Counted from the first letter of the stretch, positions 43,888-52,082 are shown. The stretch is DNA of 64,000 nt from Pseudomonas sp. RIT623 (GCF_004519305.1 NZ_SOZA01000006.1:62001-126000), one strand, 5' to 3'. Numbers and translations are program-made. The notes: generated by a model not told the origin, from the sequence alone.

Positions 43888-43952
43888 TTAATCTAATTTA
43901 TCGATTTGTTTGACGGAATAATTGCGATTTTATTATTCGATAAATTGATTAA
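43888..43952. promoter_or_regulatory. 16/17-bp inverted repeat in the doxX promoter region
   Basis: TTAATCTAATTTATCGA (43888-43904) and TCGATAAATTGATTAA (43937-43952) are complementary apart from one inserted base. They flank 32 AT-rich bases in a gap far richer in A+T than its surroundings. Arm centres are about 41-42 bp apart, four helical turns, as expected for cooperative binding by a repressor or LysR-type protein. Confidence 0.6.
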
Positions 43953-44003
43953 GATGGCGCTCATCCAACACACACCTGCTCACACCCAAGGAAGCAAAAG
44001 ATC

Positions 44004-44438
44004 ATGAACAACTCCCTCAAAGCCCTGTTCGCCACCCGCGCCGGTTATGGCCTGAGCGTCGTACGCATCCTGGTCGGCGTCATCTTCATGGCCCACGGCG
44101 CGCAAAAACTGTTCGGCCTGTTCGGTGGCTATGGCCTGGAAGGCACCGGCCAGTGGATGGAAAGCATCGGCCTGGCGCCGGGCTACCTGATGGCCTTGCT
44201 GTCCGGCAGCGCCGAGTTCTTCGGCGGCCTGGCCCTGGTGATCGGCCTGCTGGCTCGCCCGGCGGCGCTGGCGCTGGCGGTGACCCTGGTGGTGGCGATC
44301 TTCTCGGTGCACATCAACAACGGGCTGTTCATGTCCAACAATGGCTACGAGTTCGCCCTGGCGCTGCTGGCCGGTAGTGTCGCGGTGCTGATCGAAGGTG
44401 CCGGTCGCTTCTCTCTCGACCGCCTGATTGCCCGCTGA
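44004..44438 (+). CDS. DoxX-family membrane protein
   Basis: 144-residue integral membrane protein with four predicted TM helices and DoxX signatures 'RILVGVIFMAHGAQKLFG' and 'GSAEFFGGLALVIGLLARPAAL'. DoxX proteins are linked to quinone or thiol redox and oxidative-stress resistance. Exact activity is unproven. ATG 44004 has 'AAGGAAGC' upstream. It sits alone behind an unusual AT-rich inverted repeat (43888-43952) that probably regulates it. Confidence 0.85.
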   Translation: MNNSLKALFATRAGYGLSVVRILVGVIFMAHGAQKLFGLFGGYGLEGTGQWMESIGLAPGYLMALLSGSAEFFGGLALVIGLLARPAALALAVTLVVAIFSVHINNGLFMSNNGYEFALALLAGSVAVLIEGAGRFSLDRLIAR

Positions 44439-44442
44439 CAGG

Positions 44443-44493
44443 GCTGCAAGCTGCAAGCCACTCGCTTTCAGCTTGGGGCTTGCAGCTTGCGGC
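44443..44493. repeat. GCTTGCAGCTTG-type inverted repeat after doxX
   Basis: Arms at 44443-44459 and 44477-44493 match at 16 of 17 positions (GCTGCAAGCTGCAAGCC and its complement). It could end doxX transcription or be a dispersed repeat. The rest of the gap to 44652 shows nothing I can identify. Confidence 0.7.
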
Positions 44494-44652
44494 TAATCTG
44501 CTCTAGCATACCGACTGCGCCGATTTAAACAGCTACTTGCGGGGCGCAGGAGAAGCCCCTCTCGCGGCACTCTCCGAAATACCGCTAAAGCGCTGGTTCG
44601 GTGACGCCTCCCACCGCTGCCCAGCGGGATCAGCGAGGCGGAGAGAGACTCC

Positions 44653-44961
44653 ATGAGTTGCCCACGTACCAGTGTCTGCTTGACCCCCCTGGCCAAGAAC
44701 CAGGCTTCCCGAACCCCGCGCATTCTGCTCGGCGGCCAGCATCAACCCACGCTTTTGCGCAACCTCGACGGCTTCTCCCGACGCAAGGGTCAGGCCTGTG
44801 CCTTCCTGATCCAGTTCGCCGATGGCTGTGAACGGCTCGGCCAGTACGCCAACGACCGTTTCGACCTCGCCGTGATCCAGGCCCCCGAGGCCGAGGATGC
44901 CGCCGAAGTCATCGGCCAACTGACTCGCATCGCCCGTCAGGGTCTGATCACCCGGCGTTGA
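44653..44961 (+). CDS. Small hypothetical protein
   Basis: 102-residue basic N-terminal half ('SRTPRILLGGQHQPTLLRNL') followed by an acidic helical half ('FDLAVIQAPEAEDAAEVIGQ'). There is no signal peptide, TM segment or recognised domain. The ATG at 44653 follows 'GGAGAGAGACTCC', so a ribosome site is present but loosely spaced. It sits 85 bp upstream of greB in the same direction. I treat it as probably real because its codon use resembles neighbouring genes. No function is assigned. Confidence 0.5.
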   Translation: MSCPRTSVCLTPLAKNQASRTPRILLGGQHQPTLLRNLDGFSRRKGQACAFLIQFADGCERLGQYANDRFDLAVIQAPEAEDAAEVIGQLTRIARQGLITRR

Positions 44962-45046
44962 GCCCGTGTCGCGGCAGATCGTTTTTCGTTAAGCTCGGTC
45001 ATTCGCAGGGCGTTCGGCGCCCATCGAGGCACTGAGGAGACAGGCG

Positions 45047-45529
45047 TTGAGCACCAATATCATCACCACGGCAGGTCACCTGGCCCTGAAGCAGGAGCTT
45101 GACCATCTGTGGCGGGTCTATCGCCCGGAGATCACCCAGAAAGTCACTTGGGCGGCCTCGCTGGGTGATCGCAGCGAGAATGCCGACTACCAGTACAACA
45201 AGAAGCTGCTGCGCGAGATCGACCGTCGTGTGCGCTACCTGCGCAAGCGCCTGGAAGACGTCAAGGTGGTCGAGTATTCGCCGCAGCAGGAAGGCAAGGT
45301 GTTCTTCGGCGCCTGGGTAGAGATCGAGAACGACGACGGCGAGCAGTTGACGTTTCGCATCGTCGGTTACGACGAGATCCACGGGCGCAACGACTATATT
45401 TCCATCGATTCGCCCATGGCCCGGGCGCTGCTGAAAAAGGTGGAGGGCGACGAGGTGGTGGTGCACACGCCTACAGGCGAGGCCACCTGGTATGTCAACA
45501 GCATTTCCTACGAGCCCAAGGCGGGCTGA
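45047..45529 (+). CDS. greB: Transcription elongation factor GreB
   Basis: 160-residue Gre factor that enters the RNA polymerase secondary channel and stimulates cleavage of backtracked RNA. The N-terminal coiled coil (about 1-77) carries the acidic tip 'SLGDRSENADYQYNKKLLRE'. The C-terminal FKBP-like domain (about 80-155) contains 'GAWVEIENDDGE' and 'SPMARALLKKVEGDEV'. The start is the rare codon TTG at 45047, with 'GAGGAGA' upstream; no ATG or GTG fits the family N-terminus 'STNIITTAGH'. Confidence 0.92.
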   Translation: MSTNIITTAGHLALKQELDHLWRVYRPEITQKVTWAASLGDRSENADYQYNKKLLREIDRRVRYLRKRLEDVKVVEYSPQQEGKVFFGAWVEIENDDGEQLTFRIVGYDEIHGRNDYISIDSPMARALLKKVEGDEVVVHTPTGEATWYVNSISYEPKAG

Positions 45530-45559
45530 TGTCATCGTGGGTACACCTGCTCCCACATC

Positions 45560-45590
45560 GGCGTGGCTGGTGCCAGGCACCGGCCACGCC
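45560..45590. repeat. 31-bp self-complementary hairpin
   Basis: GGCGTGGC.GGTGCC-A-GGCACC.GCCACGCC is complementary throughout (one G-T). It lies between the convergent greB and ybbP genes. No T-run follows; a degenerate REP ('GGCTCCTACAC') is adjacent. Confidence 0.6.
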
Positions 45591-45654
45591 TGATTCGTCA
45601 GCAATGCTGGCTCCTACACGTCGAGGCGGGCCTCCAGTGTTGTGTGGGCTTGCC

Positions 45655-48162
45655 TCAACCTTCGCGCAACACCGACAACGGGCTGGCATTCAGGGCCCGC
45701 CGCGTCCCCAGCACCCCAGCCCCACCGACCAGTGCCGCGCCGGCCACTGGCAACATCAGCAACCACGGATGTGGCGCCCAGTGCAGGTCGAACGCATAGC
45801 GGTATAACGCCCAGGTGATCAGCTCGCAGCCCAGCGCCGCCAGCAATCCGCTCACTGCGCCCAGCAGGCCGAACTCGATGCGCCGCGCCTTGACCAACAG
45901 CGGCCGTGCCGCCCCTAGCGCACGCAGCAGGGCGCCCTGGCGAATGCGTTCGTCGAGCGTCGCCTGCAGGCCGGCGAACAGCACCGCCATCCCGGCCGCC
46001 AGCACGAACAGCAGCACGTATTCCACCGCCAGCGTCACCTGGGCGAGGATGCTGCGCAACTGCCCGAGCAAGGCATCCACCTGCAAGATGGTCACCGCCG
46101 GGAAGGCCCGCGACAGCGCCACCACTTCCTGGTCGTGGCCCGGCGCCAGGTAGAAACTGGTCAGGTAGGTGGCGGGTAGCCCCTGCAGGGTGCCGGGCTG
46201 GAAGATCATGTAGAAGTTTGGCTGGAAGCTGTCCCAGTGCACCGTGCGCAGGCTGCTGACCCGCGCCTGGCGCTGCTGGCCGCCGATGTCGAAGGTCAGC
46301 AGGTCACCCAACTGCAGTTTCAGGCTCTGGGCCAGCTCGGCCTCCACCGATACGCCGGGCATGCCGTCGGCAGTGGGTGCCTGTTGCCACCAGTCGCCCG
46401 CGCTCAAGACATTGCCCTGGGGCAGCTCGGCAGCCCAGGTCAGGCTGAGGTCGCGCTGCACGGCGCGTTCACCGGTCGATTCCTTGCTGACCAGCTGGCG
46501 CACCGGCTGCTCGTTGATATGGGTGAGGCGGCCGGGGATCACCGGGTACAGCGGTGCCGAGGTTGCGTTGATGCGCGCCAGGCGTTCGGCGAACGGCTGG
46601 CGATCGTCGGCCAGGATATTCAGCGCGAAGTGGTTGGGCGCGTCCTTGGGTAGCTGCGCCTGCCAGGTGTCGAGCAACTCGGCGCGCAGCAGGGCGACCA
46701 GGCCCATGGCCAGGAGAATCAGGCCGAAGGCCAGGGCCTGACCTGCGGCGGCCAGGGGGTGACGCAGCAACTGCCCCAAGCCCAGGCGCCAGGCTAATGG
46801 CGCGCCGGCGAGCAAGCGGCGCAGGCTGCGCAAGCCAAGCAGCAACAGGCCGCCGAGCAGCAGCGCGGCGAGCAGGCCACCACCGAGCAGGGCGAAAGTC
46901 AGCAGCAGGTCCAGGCTCAGTCGCCACATGATCAGGCCCAGGGCGAGCAGGGCGGCGCCATACACCAACCAGCTGCTGGGTGGCGGCGGCAGCAGGTCGC
47001 GGCGCAGCACCCGCAGCGGCGGCACCCGGCCCAAGGCGGCCAGCGGTGGCAAGGCGAAGCCGGCCAGTGCCACCAAGCCGGTACCAATACCGGCCAGTGC
47101 CGGGGCGAGGCTGCCCGGCGGCACCTGGCTGGGGAGCAGGCCGGCAAGCAGCTGGAACAAGCCCAGCTGTGCCAGCCAGCCGAGCAGGGCGCCCGCCAGG
47201 GCCGCCACCATGCCCAGCATGGCCAGTTGCAGGCTGTACAGGCCCAGGGCCTGGTGACGGGACAGCCCCAAACAACGTAGCAATGCGCTGGCGTCCAGGC
47301 GGCGGGCGGCATAGCGGCTGGCCGACAGGGCCACGGCGACCCCCGCCAGCAGCACGGCCACCAGGCTGGCCATGTTCAGGTAGCGCTCGGCCTTGCCCAG
47401 GGCGCCGCCAATCTGGCGGTTGCCGTCACGGGTATCGAGCAGGCGCTGGTTGGCGGCCAGGGTGTTTTGCGTGCTTTGCCGGTACTGGGCCAAGGCGTCG
47501 ATATCGCCGCGCCACAAGTCGCGGTAGCTGACCCGGCTGCCGGGCTGGATGACCCCCGTGGCCTGCAGGTCGGTGAGATTCATCAGCACCCGGGGCGTCA
47601 GGCTGTAGAAGTTGCCGGCGCGGTCCGGCTCGTAGGTGAGCACCCGGCTCATGCGCAGGGTTTTCATCCCGACCTCGATGCTGTCACCGATGCTCAGGCC
47701 CAGCGCCGCCAGCAGGCGGGGCTCGACCCAGGCTTCGCCAGGGGCCGGACCGCCGCCGGGGCGTTCCTCGCCATAAGGCGCCGTCGCACTGCGCAGTTGC
47801 CCGCGCAGTGGGTAGGCCGAGTCGGCGGCCTTGATGCTCGACAGCTGGATACCGCCGTCGCCGCCGACCACGCTGGTGAACTCGACCACTCGCGCATGGC
47901 GCAGGCCCAGGGCCGTGCCGCTGGCGACCTGCTGTTCGCTGGCCGGAGCGCTGCCTTGCAGCACCAGGTCGGCGCCGAGGAATTCGCTGGCGCGCAACTG
48001 CATGGCGCCATTGAGGCGGGCGCCGAAGTAGCCGATGGCAGTGCTGGCCGCCACCGCCACCAGCAAGGCGAAGAACAGCACGCGCACCTCGCTGGCACGG
48101 GCATCGCGCAGCAACTGGCGCAGCGACAGGGCACACAGGCCCCAGAAGGATAGGCGGGTCAT
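45655..48162 (-). CDS. ybbP: ABC exporter permease, FtsX/YbbP family
   Basis: 835-residue membrane protein. An N-terminal TM (about 20-45) is followed by a large periplasmic MacB-like domain (about 50-260), then FtsX-type TM bundles (about 265-500), a second periplasmic part (about 510-700) and the last FtsX bundle (about 715-830) ending in 'SPLSVLREG'. It works with the adjacent ATPase (4-bp ATGA overlap). The pair next to tesA matches the ybbP-ybbA-tesA arrangement of E. coli. The transported compound is unknown; a lipid-related role is often guessed from the tesA link. Confidence 0.9.
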   Translation of the reverse strand: MTRLSFWGLCALSLRQLLRDARASEVRVLFFALLVAVAASTAIGYFGARLNGAMQLRASEFLGADLVLQGSAPASEQQVASGTALGLRHARVVEFTSVVGGDGGIQLSSIKAADSAYPLRGQLRSATAPYGEERPGGGPAPGEAWVEPRLLAALGLSIGDSIEVGMKTLRMSRVLTYEPDRAGNFYSLTPRVLMNLTDLQATGVIQPGSRVSYRDLWRGDIDALAQYRQSTQNTLAANQRLLDTRDGNRQIGGALGKAERYLNMASLVAVLLAGVAVALSASRYAARRLDASALLRCLGLSRHQALGLYSLQLAMLGMVAALAGALLGWLAQLGLFQLLAGLLPSQVPPGSLAPALAGIGTGLVALAGFALPPLAALGRVPPLRVLRRDLLPPPPSSWLVYGAALLALGLIMWRLSLDLLLTFALLGGGLLAALLLGGLLLLGLRSLRRLLAGAPLAWRLGLGQLLRHPLAAAGQALAFGLILLAMGLVALLRAELLDTWQAQLPKDAPNHFALNILADDRQPFAERLARINATSAPLYPVIPGRLTHINEQPVRQLVSKESTGERAVQRDLSLTWAAELPQGNVLSAGDWWQQAPTADGMPGVSVEAELAQSLKLQLGDLLTFDIGGQQRQARVSSLRTVHWDSFQPNFYMIFQPGTLQGLPATYLTSFYLAPGHDQEVVALSRAFPAVTILQVDALLGQLRSILAQVTLAVEYVLLFVLAAGMAVLFAGLQATLDERIRQGALLRALGAARPLLVKARRIEFGLLGAVSGLLAALGCELITWALYRYAFDLHWAPHPWLLMLPVAGAALVGGAGVLGTRRALNASPLSVLREG

Positions 48163-48845
48163 CAGGGCTCCAGCGGCGCCACCAGGCGGCCGGCATCCAG
48201 GCGGATCTGGCGCCGGCAGCGCTTGGCCAGGCGTTCATCGTGGGTCACCAGCACCAGGGTGGTGCCGCGCTCCTGGTTGAGTTCGAACAAGAGGTCGCTG
48301 ATGCGCTCGCCGGTGTGGCTGTCGAGGTTGCCGGTGGGCTCGTCGGCGAACAGCACTGCCGGTTGCGCGGCGAACGCCCGGGCAATCGCCACGCGTTGCT
48401 GCTCGCCGCCGGAAAGCTGGCGTGGCGTATGGCTCAGGCGCTTGCCCAGGCCGACCCGCTCGAGCAGGTCGCGGGCGTGCTCGCGGGCATCGCGGCGGCC
48501 GTCCAGTTCCAGCGGCAGCATGACGTTCTCCAGGGCATTGAGGCTGTCGAGCAACTGGAACGACTGGAACACGAAACCGACATGCTCGGCGCGCACCCGC
48601 GCGCGTTGGTCTTCATCCAGCGGGCCAAGGTCATGGCCGGCCAGCAGCACCTGGCCGGCGCTGGGGCGGTCGAGGCCGGCGAGCAGGCCGAGCAGGGTCG
48701 ACTTGCCGGAGCCGGAGGCGCCGACGATGGCCAGGCTGTCGCCCTGGGCCAGGTCGAGCGACAGGGCGTGGAGGATGGTCAGGTCGCCTTCCGCGCTGGG
48801 GACCACTTTGCTAAGGTTCTGCGCAACGAGAATGCTGGGGCCCAT
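48162..48845 (-). CDS. ybbA: ABC transporter ATP-binding protein YbbA
   Basis: 227-residue ATPase of the MacB/LolD group. Walker A is 'GASGSGKST', the Q-loop region is 'VGFVFQSFQLLDSLNALENV', the signature is 'LSGGEQQRVAIARAFA', and Walker B is 'VLFADEPTGNLD'. The start at 48845 leaves only 10 bp to the divergent tesA start, and the coding strand shows no Shine-Dalgarno there, so its promoter must lie within tesA. It overlaps ybbP by 4 bp, indicating coupling. Confidence 0.92.
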   Translation of the reverse strand: MGPSILVAQNLSKVVPSAEGDLTILHALSLDLAQGDSLAIVGASGSGKSTLLGLLAGLDRPSAGQVLLAGHDLGPLDEDQRARVRAEHVGFVFQSFQLLDSLNALENVMLPLELDGRRDAREHARDLLERVGLGKRLSHTPRQLSGGEQQRVAIARAFAAQPAVLFADEPTGNLDSHTGERISDLLFELNQERGTTLVLVTHDERLAKRCRRQIRLDAGRLVAPLEP

Positions 48846-48855
48846 GGAGAATCCG

Positions 48856-49461
48856 ATGCGAATGTGGTGGTTGAGTGCCGGCCTGGCCCTGTGTTGCCTG
48901 GCCCAGGGCGCGGCGGCGGGAACATTGCTGGTCGTCGGCGATAGTATCAGCGCCGGTTTTGGCCTGGATACCCGCCAGGGTTGGGTCAGCCTGTTGCAGC
49001 AGCAGTTGAAAAAGGAGGGTTTCGACGACCAGGTGGTCAATGCCTCGATCAGTGGCGACACCAGCGCAGGCGGCCAGGCGCGGCTGCCGGCGCTGCTTGC
49101 GGCGCACAAACCGGACCTGGTGGTGCTGGAGCTTGGCGGCAACGATGGTCTGCGTGGGCAGCCGCCACAACAATTGCAACAGAATCTTGCCGCGATGATC
49201 GACCAGTCCCGACAGGCCGGGGCCAAGGTGCTGCTGCTGGGCATGCGCTTGCCACCCAATTACGGCGCGCGCTACACCACGGCGTTCGCCCGGGTCTATG
49301 AACAGTTGGCGGTCGATAAGCAGGTGCCGCTGGTGCCGTTCTTCCTCGAAGGCGTAGGTGGAGTACCGACGTTGATGCAGGCCGATGGCATCCATCCGGC
49401 GGCCAGCGCCCAGCAACGGCTGCTGGAAAATGCCTGGCCGGCGATAAAACCCTTGCTGTGA
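48856..49461 (+). CDS. tesA: Arylesterase / thioesterase I (TesA, SGNH hydrolase)
   Basis: 201-residue periplasmic SGNH hydrolase. The signal peptide is 1-21 (cleaved after 'GAAA'). Block I is 'VVGDSISAGFGL' with catalytic Ser 30, followed by the oxyanion Gly in 'SGDTSAGG', the Asn of 'LGGND' and the Asp-His pair of 'DGIHPAA'. It acts as esterase, thioesterase and lysophospholipase in its homologues. ATG 48856 is preceded by 'GGAG' at 7 bases. It is divergent from ybbA. Confidence 0.93.
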   Translation: MRMWWLSAGLALCCLAQGAAAGTLLVVGDSISAGFGLDTRQGWVSLLQQQLKKEGFDDQVVNASISGDTSAGGQARLPALLAAHKPDLVVLELGGNDGLRGQPPQQLQQNLAAMIDQSRQAGAKVLLLGMRLPPNYGARYTTAFARVYEQLAVDKQVPLVPFFLEGVGGVPTLMQADGIHPAASAQQRLLENAWPAIKPLL

Positions 49462-49519
49462 CGCTTTTATCGGGGGCTGCTTTCGGCTAATGTTGCGCCC
49501 CCCGTTTCGAGTGCCCCCG

Positions 49520-49801
49520 ATGCCGCGCCCCGCCTGGTCCCTGTATGCCTATCAATTGATCGAGCCCGATGAGCAGCTCGACCTGTTTGCCTGCCAGGAA
49601 GTTCGCATTCATCTTGCCGCCCGCCAACTCGAACTGGGCGTGCCCGTCGATCGCACCCTGTGCGGCGGCCTGCTGCCGGCGCAGCCGCGCTGGTCTGGGG
49701 TGGAGCGGGCGATCTACCGCGACGAGCGCCTGTGCCCGCTGTGTCGGGCGATTCTCGATGCCCAGCGTCGTGGCATGCGTCCGGTGTGGCCGGAACTCTG
49801 A
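49520..49801 (+). CDS. Small conserved hypothetical protein with CPLC motif
   Basis: 93-residue soluble protein. It has Cys residues at 'LFACQE', 'RTLCGG' and a C-terminal 'RLCPLCRAIL' that could form a zinc site or redox pair. There is no signal peptide or TM. ATG 49520 gives 'MPRPAWSLYAYQLIEPDEQL'. It lies 58 bp downstream of tesA in the same direction and may be its operon partner. No family name is recognised. Confidence 0.68.
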   Translation: MPRPAWSLYAYQLIEPDEQLDLFACQEVRIHLAARQLELGVPVDRTLCGGLLPAQPRWSGVERAIYRDERLCPLCRAILDAQRRGMRPVWPEL

Positions 49802-49907
49802 GTGCCTTTCATCATCTGAAACGCTTGCCGCTGGCCGATGCCTCCCGCTTGTATCGGCGCGGGTGTACAATCGATTCCCTTGACTGACCTTTCGAAGGAT
49901 TTACCGG

Positions 49908-50882
49908 ATGTTGCCGCGCTTTCCTGCCTTCACCCGTAGCCTCTCGCTGGCCGCCCTGTTGGCCGCCGGCCCCGCTGTTGCGCTGGAACTGCCGTTGCCG
50001 CCACCCGGTGAGGACGTGGTCGGCCAGGTCCAGGTGATCAAGGCCAAGTACGAAGACACCTTTGCCGACATCGGCACCGCCAACGACCTCGGCTACCTCG
50101 AGATGATCGCCGCCAACCCGGGGGTCGATCCCTGGTTGCCGGGCGCCGGCACCGAGATCATCCTGCCGACCCGCTACATCCTGCCGCCAGGGCCGCGCGA
50201 CGGCGTGGTCATCAACCTGGCCGAGTACCGCCTGTACTACTACCCGAAAGGCCAGGGCGTGGTGTACACCTTCCCGCTGGGAATTGGCCGTGAAGGCTGG
50301 GGTTCGCCGATCGCCAACACCAAGATCACCGCCAAGACGCCGAACCCGACTTGGACCCCGCCAGCCTCGATCCGCGCCGAGCATGCCGCCGACGGCGACA
50401 TCCTGCCGAGCGTGGTGCCGGCCGGCCCGGACAACCCGCTGGGGCCGTTCAAGTTCACCCTGGGCGTGCCGGGCTACCTGATTCACGGTTCCAACAAGAA
50501 GTTCGGCATCGGCATGCGCACCAGTCACGGCTGCTTCCGCATGCTCAATAACAACGTGCTGGAACTGTCGAAGATGGTGCCGGTCGGTACACCCGTGCGC
50601 ATCATCAACGAGCCTTACAAGTTCGGTATCAGTGGTGGCAAGGTATACCTCGAGGCGCATACGCCGCTGGACGACCATGGCAACCCGTCGGTGGTCGACA
50701 AGCACACCGCGGTGATCAATGCCTTGCTCAAGCGTGAAGACCTGGCCAACAACTTGCGTATGAACTGGGACATGGTGCGCGATGTAGTTGCCGCCGAAGA
50801 TGGCATGCCGGTGGAAATCGCCGTGCCGGTGGCGGGGGGCAGTGCGCCGATGGTGTCGAGCATTCCGCCCGAACTGCAGTAA
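49908..50882 (+). CDS. L,D-transpeptidase (YkuD family)
   Basis: 324-residue periplasmic enzyme. The signal peptide runs to about 26 ('AAGPAVA'). A LysM-like peptidoglycan-binding segment (about 40-95, 'DTFADIGTANDLGYLEMIAANPGVDPWLPG') is followed by a YkuD domain (about 100-235) with the active site 'HGSNKKFGIGMRTSHGCFRM', catalytic Cys 209. Enzymes of this type make 3-3 cross-links or attach Braun-type lipoprotein to peptidoglycan. The next gene is oprI, the lipoprotein that such an enzyme would anchor. It ends with a strong terminator. Confidence 0.93.
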   Translation: MLPRFPAFTRSLSLAALLAAGPAVALELPLPPPGEDVVGQVQVIKAKYEDTFADIGTANDLGYLEMIAANPGVDPWLPGAGTEIILPTRYILPPGPRDGVVINLAEYRLYYYPKGQGVVYTFPLGIGREGWGSPIANTKITAKTPNPTWTPPASIRAEHAADGDILPSVVPAGPDNPLGPFKFTLGVPGYLIHGSNKKFGIGMRTSHGCFRMLNNNVLELSKMVPVGTPVRIINEPYKFGISGGKVYLEAHTPLDDHGNPSVVDKHTAVINALLKREDLANNLRMNWDMVRDVVAAEDGMPVEIAVPVAGGSAPMVSSIPPELQ

Positions 50883-50901
50883 GCGATTCGCTACTTGTCC
50901 A

Positions 50902-50928
50902 AGGCCCGCCTCAGCGCGGGCCTTTTCG
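50902..50928 (+). terminator. Terminator of the L,D-transpeptidase gene
   Basis: AAGGCCCGC / GCGGGCCTTTT stem with a short T-run. Confidence 0.85.
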
Positions 50929-50956
50929 TTTGTACGGACCGGCCTTTGCGCGGGCA

Positions 50957-50988
50957 ATAAAAAAGCCGACCCACAAGTGGGTCGGCTC
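50957..50988 (-). terminator. Rho-independent terminator of oprI
   Basis: AGCCGACCCAC-tt-GTGGGTCGGCT followed on the minus strand by 'TTTTTTATT'. A very strong element, fitting an abundant mRNA. Confidence 0.93.
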
Positions 50989-51009
50989 CATAACAATCCG
51001 TGAGGATTA

Positions 51010-51261
51010 TTACTTGCGGCTGGCTTTGTCCAGCATACGCAGAGCACGCTCGTTGGCTTCGTCAGCGGTCTGCTGAGCCTTCTGAGCAGCTGCCAGAGCG
51101 TCGTCAGCTTTGCGGTAGGCTTCGTCTGCACGGGCCTGGGCGCGAGCTGCTGCGTCTTCGGTAGCAGTCAGGCGAGCTTCGGTTTCTTTGGATACGCTGC
51201 TGCAACCGGTAGCCAGAACTGCGGCCAGAGCCAGAGCAGAGAATTTCAGAACGTTGTTCAT
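51010..51261 (-). CDS. oprI: Major outer-membrane lipoprotein OprI (Lpp-like)
   Basis: 83-residue murein lipoprotein. The signal peptide is followed by lipobox 'LATGC' with Cys 20, then a short linker, an Ala-rich heptad coiled coil ('[20 protein letters not shown]') and the C-terminal 'DKASRK', whose last Lys can be linked to peptidoglycan. It ties the outer membrane to the cell wall. ATG 51261 has 'AAGGGG' upstream. It has its own promoter (51329-51356) and terminator. The L,D-transpeptidase gene lies next to it, convergent. Confidence 0.96.
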   Translation of the reverse strand: MNNVLKFSALALAAVLATGCSSVSKETEARLTATEDAAARAQARADEAYRKADDALAAAQKAQQTADEANERALRMLDKASRK

Positions 51262-51328
51262 CGTGTTCCCCTTCAAGGACTTTCTATTAAAGAGCCATCT
51301 CTCGGAAAAGAGAAACTGGCCGGCGTAC

Positions 51329-51356
51329 ATAGTACCCATTACTTGTAGTAAGTAAA
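51329..51356 (-). promoter_or_regulatory. Sigma-70 promoter of oprI
   Basis: On the minus strand: -35 TTTACT (51351-51356), 16-bp spacer, -10 TACTAT (51329-51334), about 65 bp before the start. The surroundings are AT-rich. Confidence 0.6.
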
Positions 51357-51361
51357 CTGAC

Positions 51362-51755
51362 TGAGCGCAAGAACTGCAAAAAAAATGCTGCAAGACGGGG
51401 GCGGCGACGGGGTTTGTAAAGAAAGTGTGAAAAAACCGGCAGGGCGCGCAAGCTTCTGTAGTACGGGAACTTTTTGTTGAACTAAGGGTGACTTTATTGG
51501 TCGTTCAGCGTCTTAGACCAAAGAACATTCAGCAGCTCTTGCAAGGCCGAGGCGGGGTCGGTAAACCGCCATCGCGGCTTTTTCACCCAGGTTGCTTGAG
51601 CAATCACGCCAGTGGCGCCTACTATTTGGAGGTGCCGCAGGGTGGCAGAACGATAGAGGTCGGGCTGCTGTCCAAGGGGCTAGGGTGGCGTGGAGGCTGC
51701 TGCGCCGAGTAACCACAGGGCAAGGGTCTGTCGAGAAGACCTGCGAGGAGTAGTG
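51362..51755. other. 394-bp gap upstream of oprI and the GNAT gene, no clear gene
   Basis: Holds 'GGGAACTTTTTG' near 51465, a GC-rich region from 51540 with a GGCGG/CCGCC stem before 'GGCTTTTT' (about 51550-51584), and several GGA-containing stems to 51755. A 74-codon frame from GTG 51488 exists but has no convincing start or family. It could be the long leader of the GNAT gene or a small RNA. Confidence 0.4.
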
Positions 51756-52037
51756 ATGAGCGACACGCTGACCATCCACCATGACCAGGCCGGTCATCAG
51801 TTCGAGACCACCGTGGACGGTCACCGGGCTTACCTGACGTACATGGATCTGGGCAAGCAGACGCTGGACATCTACCGCACCTTCGTGCCCAACGCCCTGC
51901 GTGGCCGCGGGATCGCTGCCGCACTGACCGAGAAGGCTCTGGAGTACGCTGACCAGATGGGCTACACGGTGATTCCGTCGTGTTCCTATGTGGAGCGCTA
52001 CATGGAGCGCCAGCAGCGCCACTCGAGCAAGGCCTGA
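51756..52037 (+). CDS. Short GNAT-type N-acetyltransferase (YjdJ-like)
   Basis: 93-residue minimal GNAT of the Gcn5-related YjdJ/GTLF3B group. The acetyl-CoA motif is 'VPNALRGRGIAAALTEKALE', and 'SCSYVERYMERQ' is the conserved C-terminal Cys/Tyr segment of this family, in which a Cys may act in transfer. ATG 51756 has 'GAGGAG' 6-8 bases upstream. The substrate is unknown. It is convergent with aroF, sharing a bidirectional terminator. Confidence 0.85.
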   Translation: MSDTLTIHHDQAGHQFETTVDGHRAYLTYMDLGKQTLDIYRTFVPNALRGRGIAAALTEKALEYADQMGYTVIPSCSYVERYMERQQRHSSKA

Positions 52038-52053
52038 ACGGGCCGCGCACATG

Positions 52054-52082
52054 AAAACGCCGGGCAATGCCCGGCGTTTTCG
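52054..52082. terminator. Bidirectional terminator between the GNAT gene and aroF
   Basis: AAAACGCCGGGC-aat-GCCCGGCGTTTT, with A and T runs on both sides. Confidence 0.93.

Noticed and set aside
51467..51493. GAACTT resembling an AlgU (sigma-22) -35 element
   Set aside because: No TCTGA-type -10 at 16-17 bp.
51488..51712. 74-codon frame from GTG in the oprI upstream gap
   Set aside because: No spaced Shine-Dalgarno and no recognised family; reported only as part of the gap description.
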